DNA of 64,000 nt from Pseudomonas delhiensis (GTDB lineage Bacteria; Pseudomonadota; Gammaproteobacteria; Pseudomonadales; Pseudomonadaceae). The notes beneath the pieces are model-generated. The model was not told the DNA's origin, searched no databases, and was given only the letters and a program-made list of their open reading frames with translations. Below, in pieces: positions 14,709 to 23,340 of this stretch (within the stretch, counting starts at the first letter, position 1; every line of letters starts with the position of its first letter). The position numbers and the translations under genes were made by a program. The stretch spans positions 62,001-126,000 of the forward strand of contig NZ_FZPC01000016.1 in NCBI RefSeq assembly GCF_900187975.1. The letters run 5' to 3'.

Positions 14709-14869
14709 CGCGGCGGGCCCCTCCCCCCGGAACGGCAGCGTCAGTTTCAGCCAATAGGCGTCACCGCCGAGGCACGGTATCTCCCTGTGGGACCTTATCC
14801 GCGATAGCCGGAAATATCGGCGCAAATCGCGGATAAGATCCGCTCGCCGCCCCACCCGCACCACCCCAT

Positions 14870-15108
14870 GTAGGAGCGCGCGCGATTCGCGGGCAGGGCC
14901 CGCTCCTACAGGTCACTGCGAGGTATGGCATTCCCCCGTAGGAGCGGAACTTTTCCGCGATAGCCGGTCCTGTCGGCTCGGTTCGCGGATGAAATCCGCT
15001 CCGCCACCCACATCGCCCCATGCAGGAGCCACTGTCCTGCTGCCTGAGCCGATACACCTTGTAGGAGCGGGCCCTGCCCGCGATTTCGCGCGCAGGGCGC
15101 GCTCCTAC
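14870..15108. repeat. Cluster of GTAGGAGCG repeats in the gap 14709-15163
   Basis: Full units lie at 15061-15108 (same orientation as the 2948 copy) and, shortened and inverted, at 14870-14909. Half units occur at 14938-14961 (GTAGGAGCGGAACTTTTCCGCG) and around 14982-15003 and 14800-14845 (GGATAAGATCCGCTC). The whole 455-base gap between the Nudix gene and the converging CAP gene is made of such pieces. I see no gene in it. Confidence 0.8.
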
Positions 15109-15163
15109 AGGGGAATGCAGCGGTGGGCCGCGCAGGAGCAAGCGCGCCCTACCGCCCACTCTC

Positions 15164-16015
15164 TCAAGGCGCTCCGAACAGCATGGTCCAGTACACCCCC
15201 TGGTCGCTGCGCGCCTCGCTGGCGTAGGCCGCGCCGACCTGGGTGAACATCGGGTTCATCAGGTTGGCGCAATGCCCGGGGCTGGCCAGCCAGCTCGCCA
15301 TGGCCTGGCTCGTCGAGCCTTGCCCGGCGGCGATGTTCTCGCCGATCTGGCGGCCGCGGTAGCCGGCGGCGCGGGCGCGGTCGGCCGGGGTGTCGCCGTC
15401 GGGGTCGCGGTGGGCGAAGTAGTTGCCGCGCGCCATGGCCCGGCTGTGCGCCTGCGCCGCCGCGCCCAGCGCCGGGCTCCAGCTCAGCGGGCGGGCCGCG
15501 GCGAAGCGCTGGCCGCCGCACAGCCTTGCCCGCGAGCGCGCCGCGTTGACCTCGGCCAGCAGCGCCCGGCCCGCCGCGCGCGGGTCCTCCAGGGTGCCGC
15601 CGCCCATCGAGCGCGCCAGCACCAGGCGCCACTCGCCGCGGGCGCGGCTCACGCCGGCGTCGGCGAACTGCGGGTCCAGCAGCGCCGAGCAATAGCGCTC
15701 ACGCAGCATGCCGAAGGCTTCATCGGCATCGGCCGCGCCCACCAGGCGGACACTGCGCACCACCTGCGCCTGGTAGCCGGCTGCCCGCACTGCTTCGCGC
15801 AGGCCGCCGCCGAAGCCCACCGGCAACGCCAGGCTGGCCTGCGCCCTCAGCGGCGGCAGGCGCCGCGGCGTGCTCCCGGCGCACCCCGAGGGGTGGGCGC
15901 GGTAGGCGTTGATGGCCGCCAGCAGGCGGCTTTCCTCGCCAGCGTGGGCCAGCAGGGGCGAAAGGCAGAGCAGGAACGACAGGCACGACGGCAGACGGCG
16001 GGCGATGGAGCGCAT
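15164..16015 (-). CDS. Secreted CAP-domain (SCP/PR-1-like) protein
   Basis: The 283-residue product begins MRSIARRLPSCLSFLLCLSP and has a cleavable signal peptide ending near LAHAGEE. The C-terminal half (about residues 150-283) is a bacterial CAP domain: it has the motif HSRAMARGNYFAHRDPDGDT, IGENIAAGQ and WLASPGHCANLMNPMFTQVG. The N-terminal half looks like a diverged second copy with fewer of the conserved residues (LLAAINAYRAHPSGC and YCSALLDPQFADAGV), so the protein may be a degenerate CAP tandem. A TTG six bases earlier is less likely than this ATG. CAP proteins in bacteria are mostly uncharacterised. Confidence 0.85.
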   Translation of the reverse strand: MRSIARRLPSCLSFLLCLSPLLAHAGEESRLLAAINAYRAHPSGCAGSTPRRLPPLRAQASLALPVGFGGGLREAVRAAGYQAQVVRSVRLVGAADADEAFGMLRERYCSALLDPQFADAGVSRARGEWRLVLARSMGGGTLEDPRAAGRALLAEVNAARSRARLCGGQRFAAARPLSWSPALGAAAQAHSRAMARGNYFAHRDPDGDTPADRARAAGYRGRQIGENIAAGQGSTSQAMASWLASPGHCANLMNPMFTQVGAAYASEARSDQGVYWTMLFGAP

Positions 16016-16126
16016 GAACAACGCTGGACTCGGGCTGGGTGGACGACACGGGCGGCGCCCACTGGGGCACCGCGGCCAGCCTCAGACTGCCGCCGACGGC
16101 CAAGGTTCAGCGCCGCCGGGAGCCGC

Positions 16127-17185
16127 TCAGCCCCCATCCTTGGCGCGGGCCGCGCGGTAGCGCCCGGGGCTCATGCCCGTCCACTGGCGGAACGCCCGGT
16201 GGAACGCGCTGGGCTCCTGGAAGCCGCAGCGCGCGGCGATCTCGGCGATGCTCAGGCGCGCGTCGTCGAGGCACTCGAAGGCCAGCGCCCGGCGCACCTC
16301 GTGCTTGATCATCTGGTAGGAGAAGCCTTCGCGCTCCAGCTGGCGGCGGAAGGCCGACTCGCTCAGCGTCAGCTGCGCGGCCATCTGCGCCTGGGATGGC
16401 CAGTCCAGGTCACTGCAGGCCTTCAGCCGGCGGTAGACCTTGGCCGACAGCCCGGAGCGGTTGCGGAAGCGCACCACCACGCCCTCCGGGGCCTGGCGCA
16501 GGAACTGCTTGAGGCTGGCGAAGTTGCGGATCACCGGCAGCGCCAGCTGCTGGGCGTTGAACTCCAGTTCGGTGCGCTCGGCGTCGAAGCGGATCCACGG
16601 CCCCCACAGCAGCGGCTCGGCGCCGTGGGGCGGTTACGGGTGGCCGAAGCGGGCGCGGTCGGGGTTGATGCGCCGCCCCACCAGCCAGCAGGCCACGCCG
16701 ATGACCATGCTCAGGTAGATTTCCTCGGCGACGCCGCGCAGGGTGGCGTCGTCGATGCGCGTCTGCAGCACGATGGCCGCGCGGTTGCCGCGCAGCTCCA
16801 GGTGCGCGCGGATATCGCGCAGGAACAGGTTGAAGCCGGCCAGGCACTGGCGCAGGGCGTGGCCCAGGTCCGGCTCGTGCAGCACGCTGCGGCAGACCAG
16901 GGCGAAGGCGCCGCGCGGCAGGCCGGCGGAATCGAAGGCGAAGAACTCGTCGCCCAGCTCCTCGGTGAGCAGCAGCCACAGGCGCGTCACCGCGTCCGCC
17001 GGCACGCGGTGCAGCGGGTCGTCGAGCCAGTGCGGCTCGATGCCGGCCTGCGCCAGCAGTTCGCCGGCGCGTTGCGGGCGGTCGGCCAGGCGGTGCAGCG
17101 CGGCCTTCACGAAGTAGGCCGCCACCGAGTCGCGCCGGCGCCGGGTGCCGGTCTCTTCCGCAGGGCCCTGGGCGGTTTTCATCAT
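16127..17185 (-). pseudogene. AraC family transcriptional regulator interrupted by one in-frame stop
   Basis: Codons from 17185 down to 16637 encode an AraC-type N-terminal ligand domain (LLAQAGIEPHWLDDPLHRVP and QCLAGFNLFLRDI). A TAA at 16636-16634 follows ARFGHP. The same frame then continues without any shift through PPHGAEPLLWGPWIRFDAER into the helix-turn-helix domain (SIAEIAARCGFQEPSAFHRA, then FRQWTGMSPGRYR) and stops at 16127. A family member would read HP-x-PPH here, so a single base change created the stop. The intact length would be about 352 residues, normal for this family. The gene is divergent from a thiolase gene and may once have controlled it. Confidence 0.85.
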
Positions 17186-17286
17186 CCGATATGTCCAAAT
17201 CCGTCAGCCGGGACTGCTCAATTCTGGCATAGGACGCCGTGGCATCGCCTTCTAGACTGCTCGCCATTCTGCCAGGAGCCCTTCCC

Positions 17287-18471
17287 ATGCACAGACCTGA
17301 AGTCTTCGTCGTCAGCGCGGTGCGCACCGCCATCGGTACCTTCGGCGGCACCCTCAAGGACACCCCGCCCGCCCAGCTCGCCACCCTGGTCGCCCAGGCC
17401 GCGCTGGCGCGCGCCAACTGCGACGCGCAGCGGGTCGAGCACGTGGTGTTCGGCCACGTCATCCCCACCACGCCCAAGGACGCCTACATCAGCCGCGTGG
17501 CGGCGCTGCAGGCCGGCATTCCCAAGGAGGCCCCGGCCTTCACCGTCAACCGCCTGTGCGGCTCGGGCCTGCAGGCCATCGTCAGCGCCGCCCAGGGCCT
17601 GATGCTGGGCGACTCGCGCATCGCCCTCGCCGGCGGCGCCGAGTGCATGAGCCAGTCCGGCTACCTGGTGCCCAGCGCCCGCTGGGGCGCGCGCATGGGC
17701 GACGTGAAGATGCTCGACTACATGCTCGGCGCCCTGCAGGACCCGCTGCACGGCATCCACATGGGCATCACCGCCGAGAACATCGCCAGGCAGCACGGCA
17801 TCACCCGCGAGGACCAGGACGCCCTGGCCCTGCAGAGCCAGCAGCGCGCCGCCCGCGCCATCGCCGAAGGCCGCTTCGCCGGGCAGATCGTGCCGGTGGA
17901 GATCCGCAGCCGCAAGGGCACCAGCCTGTTCGAGGTGGACGAGCACGTGCGCGCCGAGTCCAGCCTGGAGCAACTGGCGAAGATGAAGCCGGCCTTCACC
18001 GAGGGCGGCAGCGTCACCGCCGGCAACGCCTCGGGCTTGAACGACGGCGCCAGCGCCCTGCTGCTGGCCACCGCCGAGGCGGTGAAGAGCGAGAACCTGC
18101 AACCCATCGCGCGGGTGGTGGCCTATGCCCACGCCGGCGTCGAGCCCACCCTGATGGGCCTGGGCCCCATCCCGGCCACCCGCCTGGCCCTGCAGCGCGC
18201 CGGCCTGAGCGTGGCCGACCTGGACGTGATCGAGTCCAACGAGGCCTTCGCCGCCCAGGCCTGCGCGGTCAGCCGCGAGCTGGGCTTCGACCCGCAGAAG
18301 GTGAACCCCAACGGTTCCGGCATCTCCCTGGGCCACCCCATCGGCGCCTCCGGCGCCATCATCGCAACCAAGGCCATCCACGAGCTGCAGCGCATTCAGG
18401 GCCGCTACGCGCTGGCCACCATGTGCATCGGCGGCGGCCAGGGCATCGCCGTGATCTTCGAACGCGTCTGA
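17287..18471 (+). CDS. Acetyl-CoA C-acetyltransferase (thiolase)
   Basis: A 394-residue thiolase with all catalytic residues: the nucleophilic cysteine in NRLCGSGLQAI (C91), the histidine in GHPIGASG (H350) and the second cysteine in MCIGGGQG (C380). The length fits tetrameric biosynthetic-type thiolases (AtoB/PhaA/BktB), which interconvert two acetyl-CoA with acetoacetyl-CoA or cleave 3-ketoacyl-CoA. AGGAG lies 9 bases before the ATG. Its divergent neighbour is a broken AraC gene, so its control may have changed. A TetR gene follows after a strong hairpin. Confidence 0.9.
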   Translation: MHRPEVFVVSAVRTAIGTFGGTLKDTPPAQLATLVAQAALARANCDAQRVEHVVFGHVIPTTPKDAYISRVAALQAGIPKEAPAFTVNRLCGSGLQAIVSAAQGLMLGDSRIALAGGAECMSQSGYLVPSARWGARMGDVKMLDYMLGALQDPLHGIHMGITAENIARQHGITREDQDALALQSQQRAARAIAEGRFAGQIVPVEIRSRKGTSLFEVDEHVRAESSLEQLAKMKPAFTEGGSVTAGNASGLNDGASALLLATAEAVKSENLQPIARVVAYAHAGVEPTLMGLGPIPATRLALQRAGLSVADLDVIESNEAFAAQACAVSRELGFDPQKVNPNGSGISLGHPIGASGAIIATKAIHELQRIQGRYALATMCIGGGQGIAVIFERV

Positions 18472-18474
18472 TCG

Positions 18475-18531
18475 GGCCGGCCGGCCAGGGGCGGGGCCCA
18501 ACCCACGAAGCGGGCCCCGCGCCGGCCGGCC
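18475..18531 (+). terminator. Long GC-rich hairpin after the thiolase gene
   Basis: GCGGGGCCC (18491-18499) pairs with GGGCCCCGC (18512-18520), and flanking CGGCCGGCC runs extend the stem. It begins within a few bases of the stop codon. A short CTTTCG follows instead of a T-tract, so termination may be partial. Confidence 0.55.
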
Positions 18532-18586
18532 GCCCTTTCGGCGCGCCTTCCCGGCAAGCAGCCCGATACGACGTACAGGTGCCCAG

Positions 18587-19147
18587 ATGACCGCCACTTC
18601 CGGCTCGCGCTTCGCGCGCAACCGCCCCAAGGCCCTGGAACTCTTCGCCCGGCGCGGCTTCGCCCAGGTCAGCCTGCGCGAACTGGCGCGCCACCTGGAG
18701 CTGACCGCGGGCTCGCTCTACAGTCATTGCGCGAGCAAGGAAGAGCTGCTGCTGGAGTTCATCGAGGAACACTACCTGGCGCTGCTTTCGCTGTTCGACC
18801 GGCGCCAGCTGCGCGGCTGCCCCAGGGCCGCCCTGCAACGGGTGGTCGAAGGGCTGCTGGCGTTGTACGAGAGCAACCCCCTGCACTTCCAGCTGGCGAC
18901 CCGCGACGCCGGCTGCCTCACCGACGAACAGCGCCAGTGCGTCGAGCGGCTGCGCCGGCAGCTCGGCCAGAAGCTCGATGCGCTGCTGGGCGCGGCCGGC
19001 TACGCCAGCCCCGGCCAGGCCTGCCAGCCCACCCTGGAGCTGTTCGAGCACCTGCCCCTGTGGCTCGCCCGCTACCCGCAGGACCGCGAGCAGCGCTGCG
19101 CCACCCTGCTGCGCTCGCTGACCGCCGCTCTGGCGCCTGCCGGTTGA
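18587..19147 (+). CDS. TetR family transcriptional regulator
   Basis: A 186-residue regulator. The N-terminal helix-turn-helix reads RPKALELFARRGFAQVSLRE then LARHLELTAGSLYSHCASKE, the standard TetR DNA-binding domain with GSLYSHC-x-SKEEL in the recognition region. The C-terminal ligand domain (residues 60-186) has no close family I can name. It lies downstream of the thiolase gene in the same orientation and may control it, or fatty-acid genes elsewhere. Only a weak AGG precedes the ATG. Confidence 0.88.
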   Translation: MTATSGSRFARNRPKALELFARRGFAQVSLRELARHLELTAGSLYSHCASKEELLLEFIEEHYLALLSLFDRRQLRGCPRAALQRVVEGLLALYESNPLHFQLATRDAGCLTDEQRQCVERLRRQLGQKLDALLGAAGYASPGQACQPTLELFEHLPLWLARYPQDREQRCATLLRSLTAALAPAG

Positions 19148-19148
19148 A

Positions 19149-19181
19149 GCCTCGGGGCCGGCAGGCTGCCGGCCCCGAGGC
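19149..19181. terminator. Bidirectional hairpin between the TetR and TonB-receptor genes
   Basis: GCCTCGGGGCCGGCA (19149-19163) and its perfect complement TGCCGGCCCCGAGGC (19167-19181) enclose a 3-base loop in the 48-base gap between two converging genes. The 15-bp stem can stop or stabilise transcripts from both sides. There is no T-tract. Confidence 0.65.
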
Positions 19182-19195
19182 GGCTCAGAAGCGCA

Positions 19196-21319
19196 TCAGA
19201 AGCGCACGGCCACCCCGGCGGTGACGTTGAACGGGTCGCCCGGGTAGAAGTTGGCCGAGTCCCGGCCCTTGGCGTCGTAGGCGGTGTTGGCCGCGGTGGC
19301 GTAGTGCTCGTTGGTCAGGTTGCGCAGGTCGAGGAAGACTTCCCAGCGCCGGCCCGGCGCCTGGTAGCCCAGCTTGGCGCCCCACAGTGTGTACGACGGC
19401 GCGCCCAGGGTGTTGGCGTAGTCCACGTAGTAGCTGGAGGCCGCCCGCGCGTTGAGTTCGGCGTAGTAGCCGTCGTGCCGCTGGTAGTTCAGCTGCGCCT
19501 GGTACACCTGGCGCGGCAGGCTGGGCAGCTCGTTGTCGCCGAAGGTGCTGTCGCCGCGGTAGTGGAAGTCGTTCAGCGTCCAGGCCTGGCGCAGGTCCAG
19601 GCGGTCGCCGTTGGCGCCCTCCCAGAGCTGGATGCCCAGCCCCGCCTCGATGCCCTGGTGGATGGTCGGGCTGGCGTTGGAGTTGGCCACCAGCGCGTCC
19701 GCCGTGGCGGTGGCCTGGCGCACCACCACCGAGAGCAGCTCGTCCTTCACCCAGGAGCGGTACAGCGCCAGGCTGCCGTCCACCACGCCGACGCTGCCGC
19801 GGATGCCCACTTCCAGGGTGTCGGCCTTCTGCGGGGTGAGCGGGCGGACGTAGGGCACGCCGGTGCTGCCCAGTTGCCAGGTCACCGGCGGGTCGATGGA
19901 GCGGCTGGCGTTGCCGAACAACTGGACGTCCGGCGTCAGCTGGTAGCGCAGACCCAGGCGCGGCGCCGCGTACCACTTGTTGTAGCTGACCTCGCCGGGG
20001 AACTCGCTGGTGTTGGCGCTGGTGCTGTACTCGATGCTCACGTCGCGGTCGATGTTGATCGCCGAGAGCCCGCTCACCAGCCACAGCCGCTCGTCCAGCT
20101 GCAGCTCGTTGCCGAAGGCGAACACGGTATCCCGCGAGCCGGTGTAGTCGGTGTGCTGCAGCAACTGGCCAGTGGCGCGGCTGTGGGACTTCACGTCGGC
20201 GAACTGCGAGCGGGTGCTGCTGAAGGTCAGGGTGGTGTCGCTGGGCAGGCCGAACAGGCGGTCCTGGCGGCGCAGGTAGCGCAGCGTCAGGTTGGTGTCG
20301 GTGGAGCGCCAGTCCTGCGGCGTGGCCGAGTAGCGCCAGCCGTTGAGCAGCGGGTAGTCGTTGACGCTCAGGCCCACCTGCAGCCGCGAGTCGTCGTCGA
20401 AGCGGTAGGTGGTGGTGCTGCCCACCCAGGTGGAACCGTCCTTCTTGCGCCCGGTGGGCACCTTGTTGGAGTTGGAGTCGTGCTTGATCTGCTCGCGGGT
20501 CAGGGTGTTGCCCTGGGTCAGCGTCTCCTCGCGGTAGCGCACGATCAGCCGGGTATCCAGCCTGTCGTTGAAGCGGTGGCCGAGGTTGGCCACCAGTTCC
20601 TGGCCCTTGTTCGGGGTGTCGTGCTGGTAGCCGTCGCGCTCGTTGTGGAAGATCGACACGTAGTAGTCGCTGTCGTCCACCACCCCGCCGGTGCTCAGCT
20701 GCTGCTTGCGGTAGCCGAAGCTGCCGGCCTCCAGGCGCAGGTAGTTGCCCGGCGCGGTGTAGCCGCTGTGGGTGACGAAGTTGATGGCGCCGCCCAGGCT
20801 GGTGGCCGCGTAGTCGAAGGCGTTGGCGCCGTAGAGCACCTCGGTGTGATCGATGCCGTTCATGCTCAGGTAGTCTTCCTGGGTGCCGCCCGGGCCGGTG
20901 ATGGGCAGGCCGTCGAACAGGTATTTGATGCCCAGCGCGTAGCCCTGGTAGAAGGTGTTCAGGCCCGAGCCGCGGATGGAAATCTTGTTCGCCCCGCTGC
21001 CGCTGGTGGCCTGGGCGAATATCCCCGGCTGCAGCGCGAAGACGTCCTCGGCGTTGGTCGCGCGGCCCTTCTCCACCTCCTTGTTGTCCACCACCACGGC
21101 TGCGCCGGGCACCTTCTTCAATTGCTCCGCGGCCTTCTGCGCCTCGCTGCGCGCGGCGCCCTCGACCACCACGGTGGCCAGGCGGGCGTCGGCCGCCCCG
21201 TCCTCCGCCTGGGCGGCCCACAACGGGCCGCCGGCCAGGCACAGGCCGGCGCCGAGGCTCAGCAGCCGGCCCCCCAGGCCGGCGGGGGTGACATGGGTTC
21301 TGGTTTTTTTCGAATGCAC
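19196..21319 (-). CDS. TonB-dependent outer-membrane receptor (paralogue 1)
   Basis: A 707-residue receptor: signal peptide to about residue 38 (LGAGLCLAGGPLWAAQAED), TonB-box-like LATVVVEGA, plug domain (KISIRGSGLNTFYQGY and DHTEVLYGANAFDYA), then a beta-barrel ending in Phe (VTAGVAVRF). It should bind and import an unknown, probably organosulfur, ligand with energy from TonB. It starts with GTG at 21319 behind AGGAG (spacing 8). After the signal peptide I find no cysteine and one methionine. It is divergent from an ABC importer and preceded by a sigma54-type promoter at 21391. It is clearly related to the receptor at 27456 (for example both share APR-x-GLRYQLTPD and SRSIDPP). Confidence 0.9.
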   Translation of the reverse strand: MHSKKTRTHVTPAGLGGRLLSLGAGLCLAGGPLWAAQAEDGAADARLATVVVEGAARSEAQKAAEQLKKVPGAAVVVDNKEVEKGRATNAEDVFALQPGIFAQATSGSGANKISIRGSGLNTFYQGYALGIKYLFDGLPITGPGGTQEDYLSMNGIDHTEVLYGANAFDYAATSLGGAINFVTHSGYTAPGNYLRLEAGSFGYRKQQLSTGGVVDDSDYYVSIFHNERDGYQHDTPNKGQELVANLGHRFNDRLDTRLIVRYREETLTQGNTLTREQIKHDSNSNKVPTGRKKDGSTWVGSTTTYRFDDDSRLQVGLSVNDYPLLNGWRYSATPQDWRSTDTNLTLRYLRRQDRLFGLPSDTTLTFSSTRSQFADVKSHSRATGQLLQHTDYTGSRDTVFAFGNELQLDERLWLVSGLSAINIDRDVSIEYSTSANTSEFPGEVSYNKWYAAPRLGLRYQLTPDVQLFGNASRSIDPPVTWQLGSTGVPYVRPLTPQKADTLEVGIRGSVGVVDGSLALYRSWVKDELLSVVVRQATATADALVANSNASPTIHQGIEAGLGIQLWEGANGDRLDLRQAWTLNDFHYRGDSTFGDNELPSLPRQVYQAQLNYQRHDGYYAELNARAASSYYVDYANTLGAPSYTLWGAKLGYQAPGRRWEVFLDLRNLTNEHYATAANTAYDAKGRDSANFYPGDPFNVTAGVAVRF

Positions 21320-21390
21320 GGCAAGGCTCCTATGGTCCTCCGATGAGTGGATGAGCCTCTATGCGCATAGTCGTGCTCCACAGCGCCCGC

Positions 21391-21406
21391 GCAGAATCCA
21401 TGCCAA
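21391..21406 (-). promoter_or_regulatory. Sigma54-type promoter of TonB receptor 1
   Basis: Read on the minus strand the site is TTGGCATGGATTCTGC, with GG and GC separated by exactly 10 bases and the TTCTGC minus-12 also seen at 27375. It lies about 72 bases from the receptor start. A CTGTTGAT element is 72 bases upstream of it. Confidence 0.75.
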
Positions 21407-21460
21407 GCGGTAATTCCTTGTGAATCAGCAAGTTGCGAAATGACAGCGGTGTACTCGAAC

Positions 21461-21486
21461 GAACATCTGTTGCCGCGCTGTTGATC
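21461..21486. promoter_or_regulatory. Candidate SfnR enhancer site in the divergent region
   Basis: GAACATC (21461-21467) and CTGTTGATC (21478-21486), plus an extra CTGTTG at 21467-21472, occur between the two divergent sigma54-type promoters. The same words, GAACATC and CTGTTGATC, occur before the promoter at 27375, and CTGTTGAT again before the one at 49048. The rest of the 368-base gap (21320-21687) holds no other gene. Confidence 0.5.
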
Positions 21487-21600
21487 GCTCCACAACCGCC
21501 CCGGCCGCCAACTGCTCAGCCAGCAACAGCGAATCGACAAACTGCCCGCGCAGCAGCGCGAAACCGGGGCGAAAACCCACTGGAATGCGCCTTCCAGGCC

Positions 21601-21616
21601 GGGCATGGCTTGTGCA
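21601..21616 (+). promoter_or_regulatory. Possible sigma54-type promoter of ABC importer 1
   Basis: GGGCATGGCTTGTGCA has the GG-N10-GC spacing but departs from consensus at the first base and in GTGC instead of TTGC. It lies about 72 bases before the proposed start at 21688, with the candidate enhancer 115 bases upstream. Confidence 0.45.
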
Positions 21617-21687
21617 ACGCAGCCTGGGCGGCCGCGCTCGGCGAGCGCAGGCCGCCCCGTCTTCCACCTGCAGAAGGCTGCCCACGC

Positions 21688-23340
21688 TTGAAGCCCAGAC
21701 GCCCTACCCCACATTCCCTGGCCCTCGCCCTGCCCCTGTTGCTGGCCGCGCTGCTCGGCGGCTGCCGCGAGGCGCAGGAGCACCAGGCCCACGGCGACAC
21801 CCCGGTCAGCGGCGGCACCCTGACCTACGCCACCGACCGCGAACCCATCTGCCTCGACCCCCACGTCGCCGGCGACATGCCCCAGGTGTTCCTCGCCCGG
21901 CAGTTCCTCGACTCGCTGGTGTCCATGGACGCCAACGGCCGCATCGGCCCCTGGCTGGCGAAAAGCTGGGAAGTCTCCGCCGACGGCCTGAGCTACACCT
22001 TCCACCTGCGCGACGACGTGCGCTTCAGCGACGGCACCCCGTTCGACGCCAGCGCGGTGAAGGCCAACCTCGACCACATGGTCGACCCGCGCACCCAGTC
22101 CAGCACCGCCGGCGGCTACGTGCGCCAGTACCGCGGCACCGACGTGGTGGACGCGCACACCGCGGTGGTGCACCTGGCCACGCCCTACGCGGCCTTCCTC
22201 GAAGTGCTGGCCCAGGGTTTCCTCGGCATCCAGTCGCCCGCCGCGCTGCGCCGCCCGCGCGACGAGAACTGCGAAAGCCCGGTGGGCAGCGGCCCGTTCA
22301 AGGTGCTGCGCTGGGACCGGCAGAACCAGGTGCTGCTGGAGCGCAACCCCGACTACCACTGGGCGCCGCCCACCGCGGCGCACCAGGGCCCGGCGTACCT
22401 CGAGCGCATCGTCTGGAAGTTCATCCAGGAGCCCTCGGTGCGCTTCGCCTCGCTGCAGGCCGGCGAGGTGGACGTGATCGAGAGCGTGCCGCCGGAATCC
22501 CACGCCGCCGCGCGGGCCAACCCGGAGGTGTCGCTGCTGGTCGCCCAGCGCCCCGGCAACCCCACCAACGGCACCCTCAACATGACCCGCGCGCCCTTCG
22601 ACGACATCCGCGTGCGCGAGGCCTTCATCCGCTCGGCCGACATAGACGCGGCGCTCAGGAGCGTGTACTTCGGCGAGTTCCCCCGCGCCGGCGGCCCGCT
22701 CAGCCCGGCCACGCCCTTCTACAGCGCGGACTTCGAGCACGCCCAGGACTACGACCCGCTGCGCGCCGAGCAACTGCTCGACGCCACCGGCTGGACCGGG
22801 CGCGACGCCGAGGGCTACCGCACCCGCGACGGCAGGCGCCTGCAGGTCCACGTGATCATGGGCAACCGCACGCCGCCCTCGGAGTTCAGCCTGTGGGAGC
22901 AGGTGCAGGCCACCGCCCGCAGCGCCGGCTTCGAGGTGATCATCGAGCAGATGAGCGACGTGCTCGCCCAGCAGCGCCAGGCCGACTGGGACTACGACAT
23001 CCGCCTGGGCTACTGGAACACCAACACCCCGGACGTGCTGCGGATCATCTTCGGCTCGGCCTTCCTGCGCCCGGCCGGGGTGCGCGGCTACCACCAGAAC
23101 ACCGCCGGTTTCGACGACCCGCGCTTCGACGCCCTGATGGAGCAGGCCCTGGCCACCCAGGACGCGGCGCGCCGCCGCGAGCTGTACCACCAGGCCCAGG
23201 CCCTCGCCTCCAGCCAGTACCTGCAGCTGACCACCTACCCGCAGAGCACCCGTCTGGGCATCTACAAGCGCGCCCACGGGGTGCGCCTGGAGCCGTCGCT
23301 GGCGGTCACTTCCCTCTATGACGCCTGGGTGAACCCATGA
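21688..23340 (+). CDS. Periplasmic substrate-binding lipoprotein of a peptide/nickel-type ABC importer (system 1)
   Basis: A 550-residue family-5 extracellular solute-binding protein (DppA/OppA/NikA type). A longer frame begins at 21433, but its first 85 codons look non-coding. The TTG at 21688 gives a clean lipoprotein signal: basic KPRRPTPH, a hydrophobic run, then LLAALLGGC with the lipidated Cys near residue 26. Family motifs include GGTLTYATDREP, WEVSADGLSYTFHLRDDVRF, SDGTPF and NPDYHW. It would present a substrate to the permeases encoded by the next two genes, with which it overlaps (ATGA). The ligand is unknown; the sulfur-linked context suggests an organosulfur compound. Confidence 0.87.
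   Translation: MKPRRPTPHSLALALPLLLAALLGGCREAQEHQAHGDTPVSGGTLTYATDREPICLDPHVAGDMPQVFLARQFLDSLVSMDANGRIGPWLAKSWEVSADGLSYTFHLRDDVRFSDGTPFDASAVKANLDHMVDPRTQSSTAGGYVRQYRGTDVVDAHTAVVHLATPYAAFLEVLAQGFLGIQSPAALRRPRDENCESPVGSGPFKVLRWDRQNQVLLERNPDYHWAPPTAAHQGPAYLERIVWKFIQEPSVRFASLQAGEVDVIESVPPESHAAARANPEVSLLVAQRPGNPTNGTLNMTRAPFDDIRVREAFIRSADIDAALRSVYFGEFPRAGGPLSPATPFYSADFEHAQDYDPLRAEQLLDATGWTGRDAEGYRTRDGRRLQVHVIMGNRTPPSEFSLWEQVQATARSAGFEVIIEQMSDVLAQQRQADWDYDIRLGYWNTNTPDVLRIIFGSAFLRPAGVRGYHQNTAGFDDPRFDALMEQALATQDAARRRELYHQAQALASSQYLQLTTYPQSTRLGIYKRAHGVRLEPSLAVTSLYDAWVNP

Noticed and set aside
14870-15108. Clustered palindromes that look like a CRISPR array
   Set aside because: The units are unequally spaced, inverted relative to each other and themselves palindromic, and the same units are scattered through the window. 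They are REP-like elements, and no cas gene is present.
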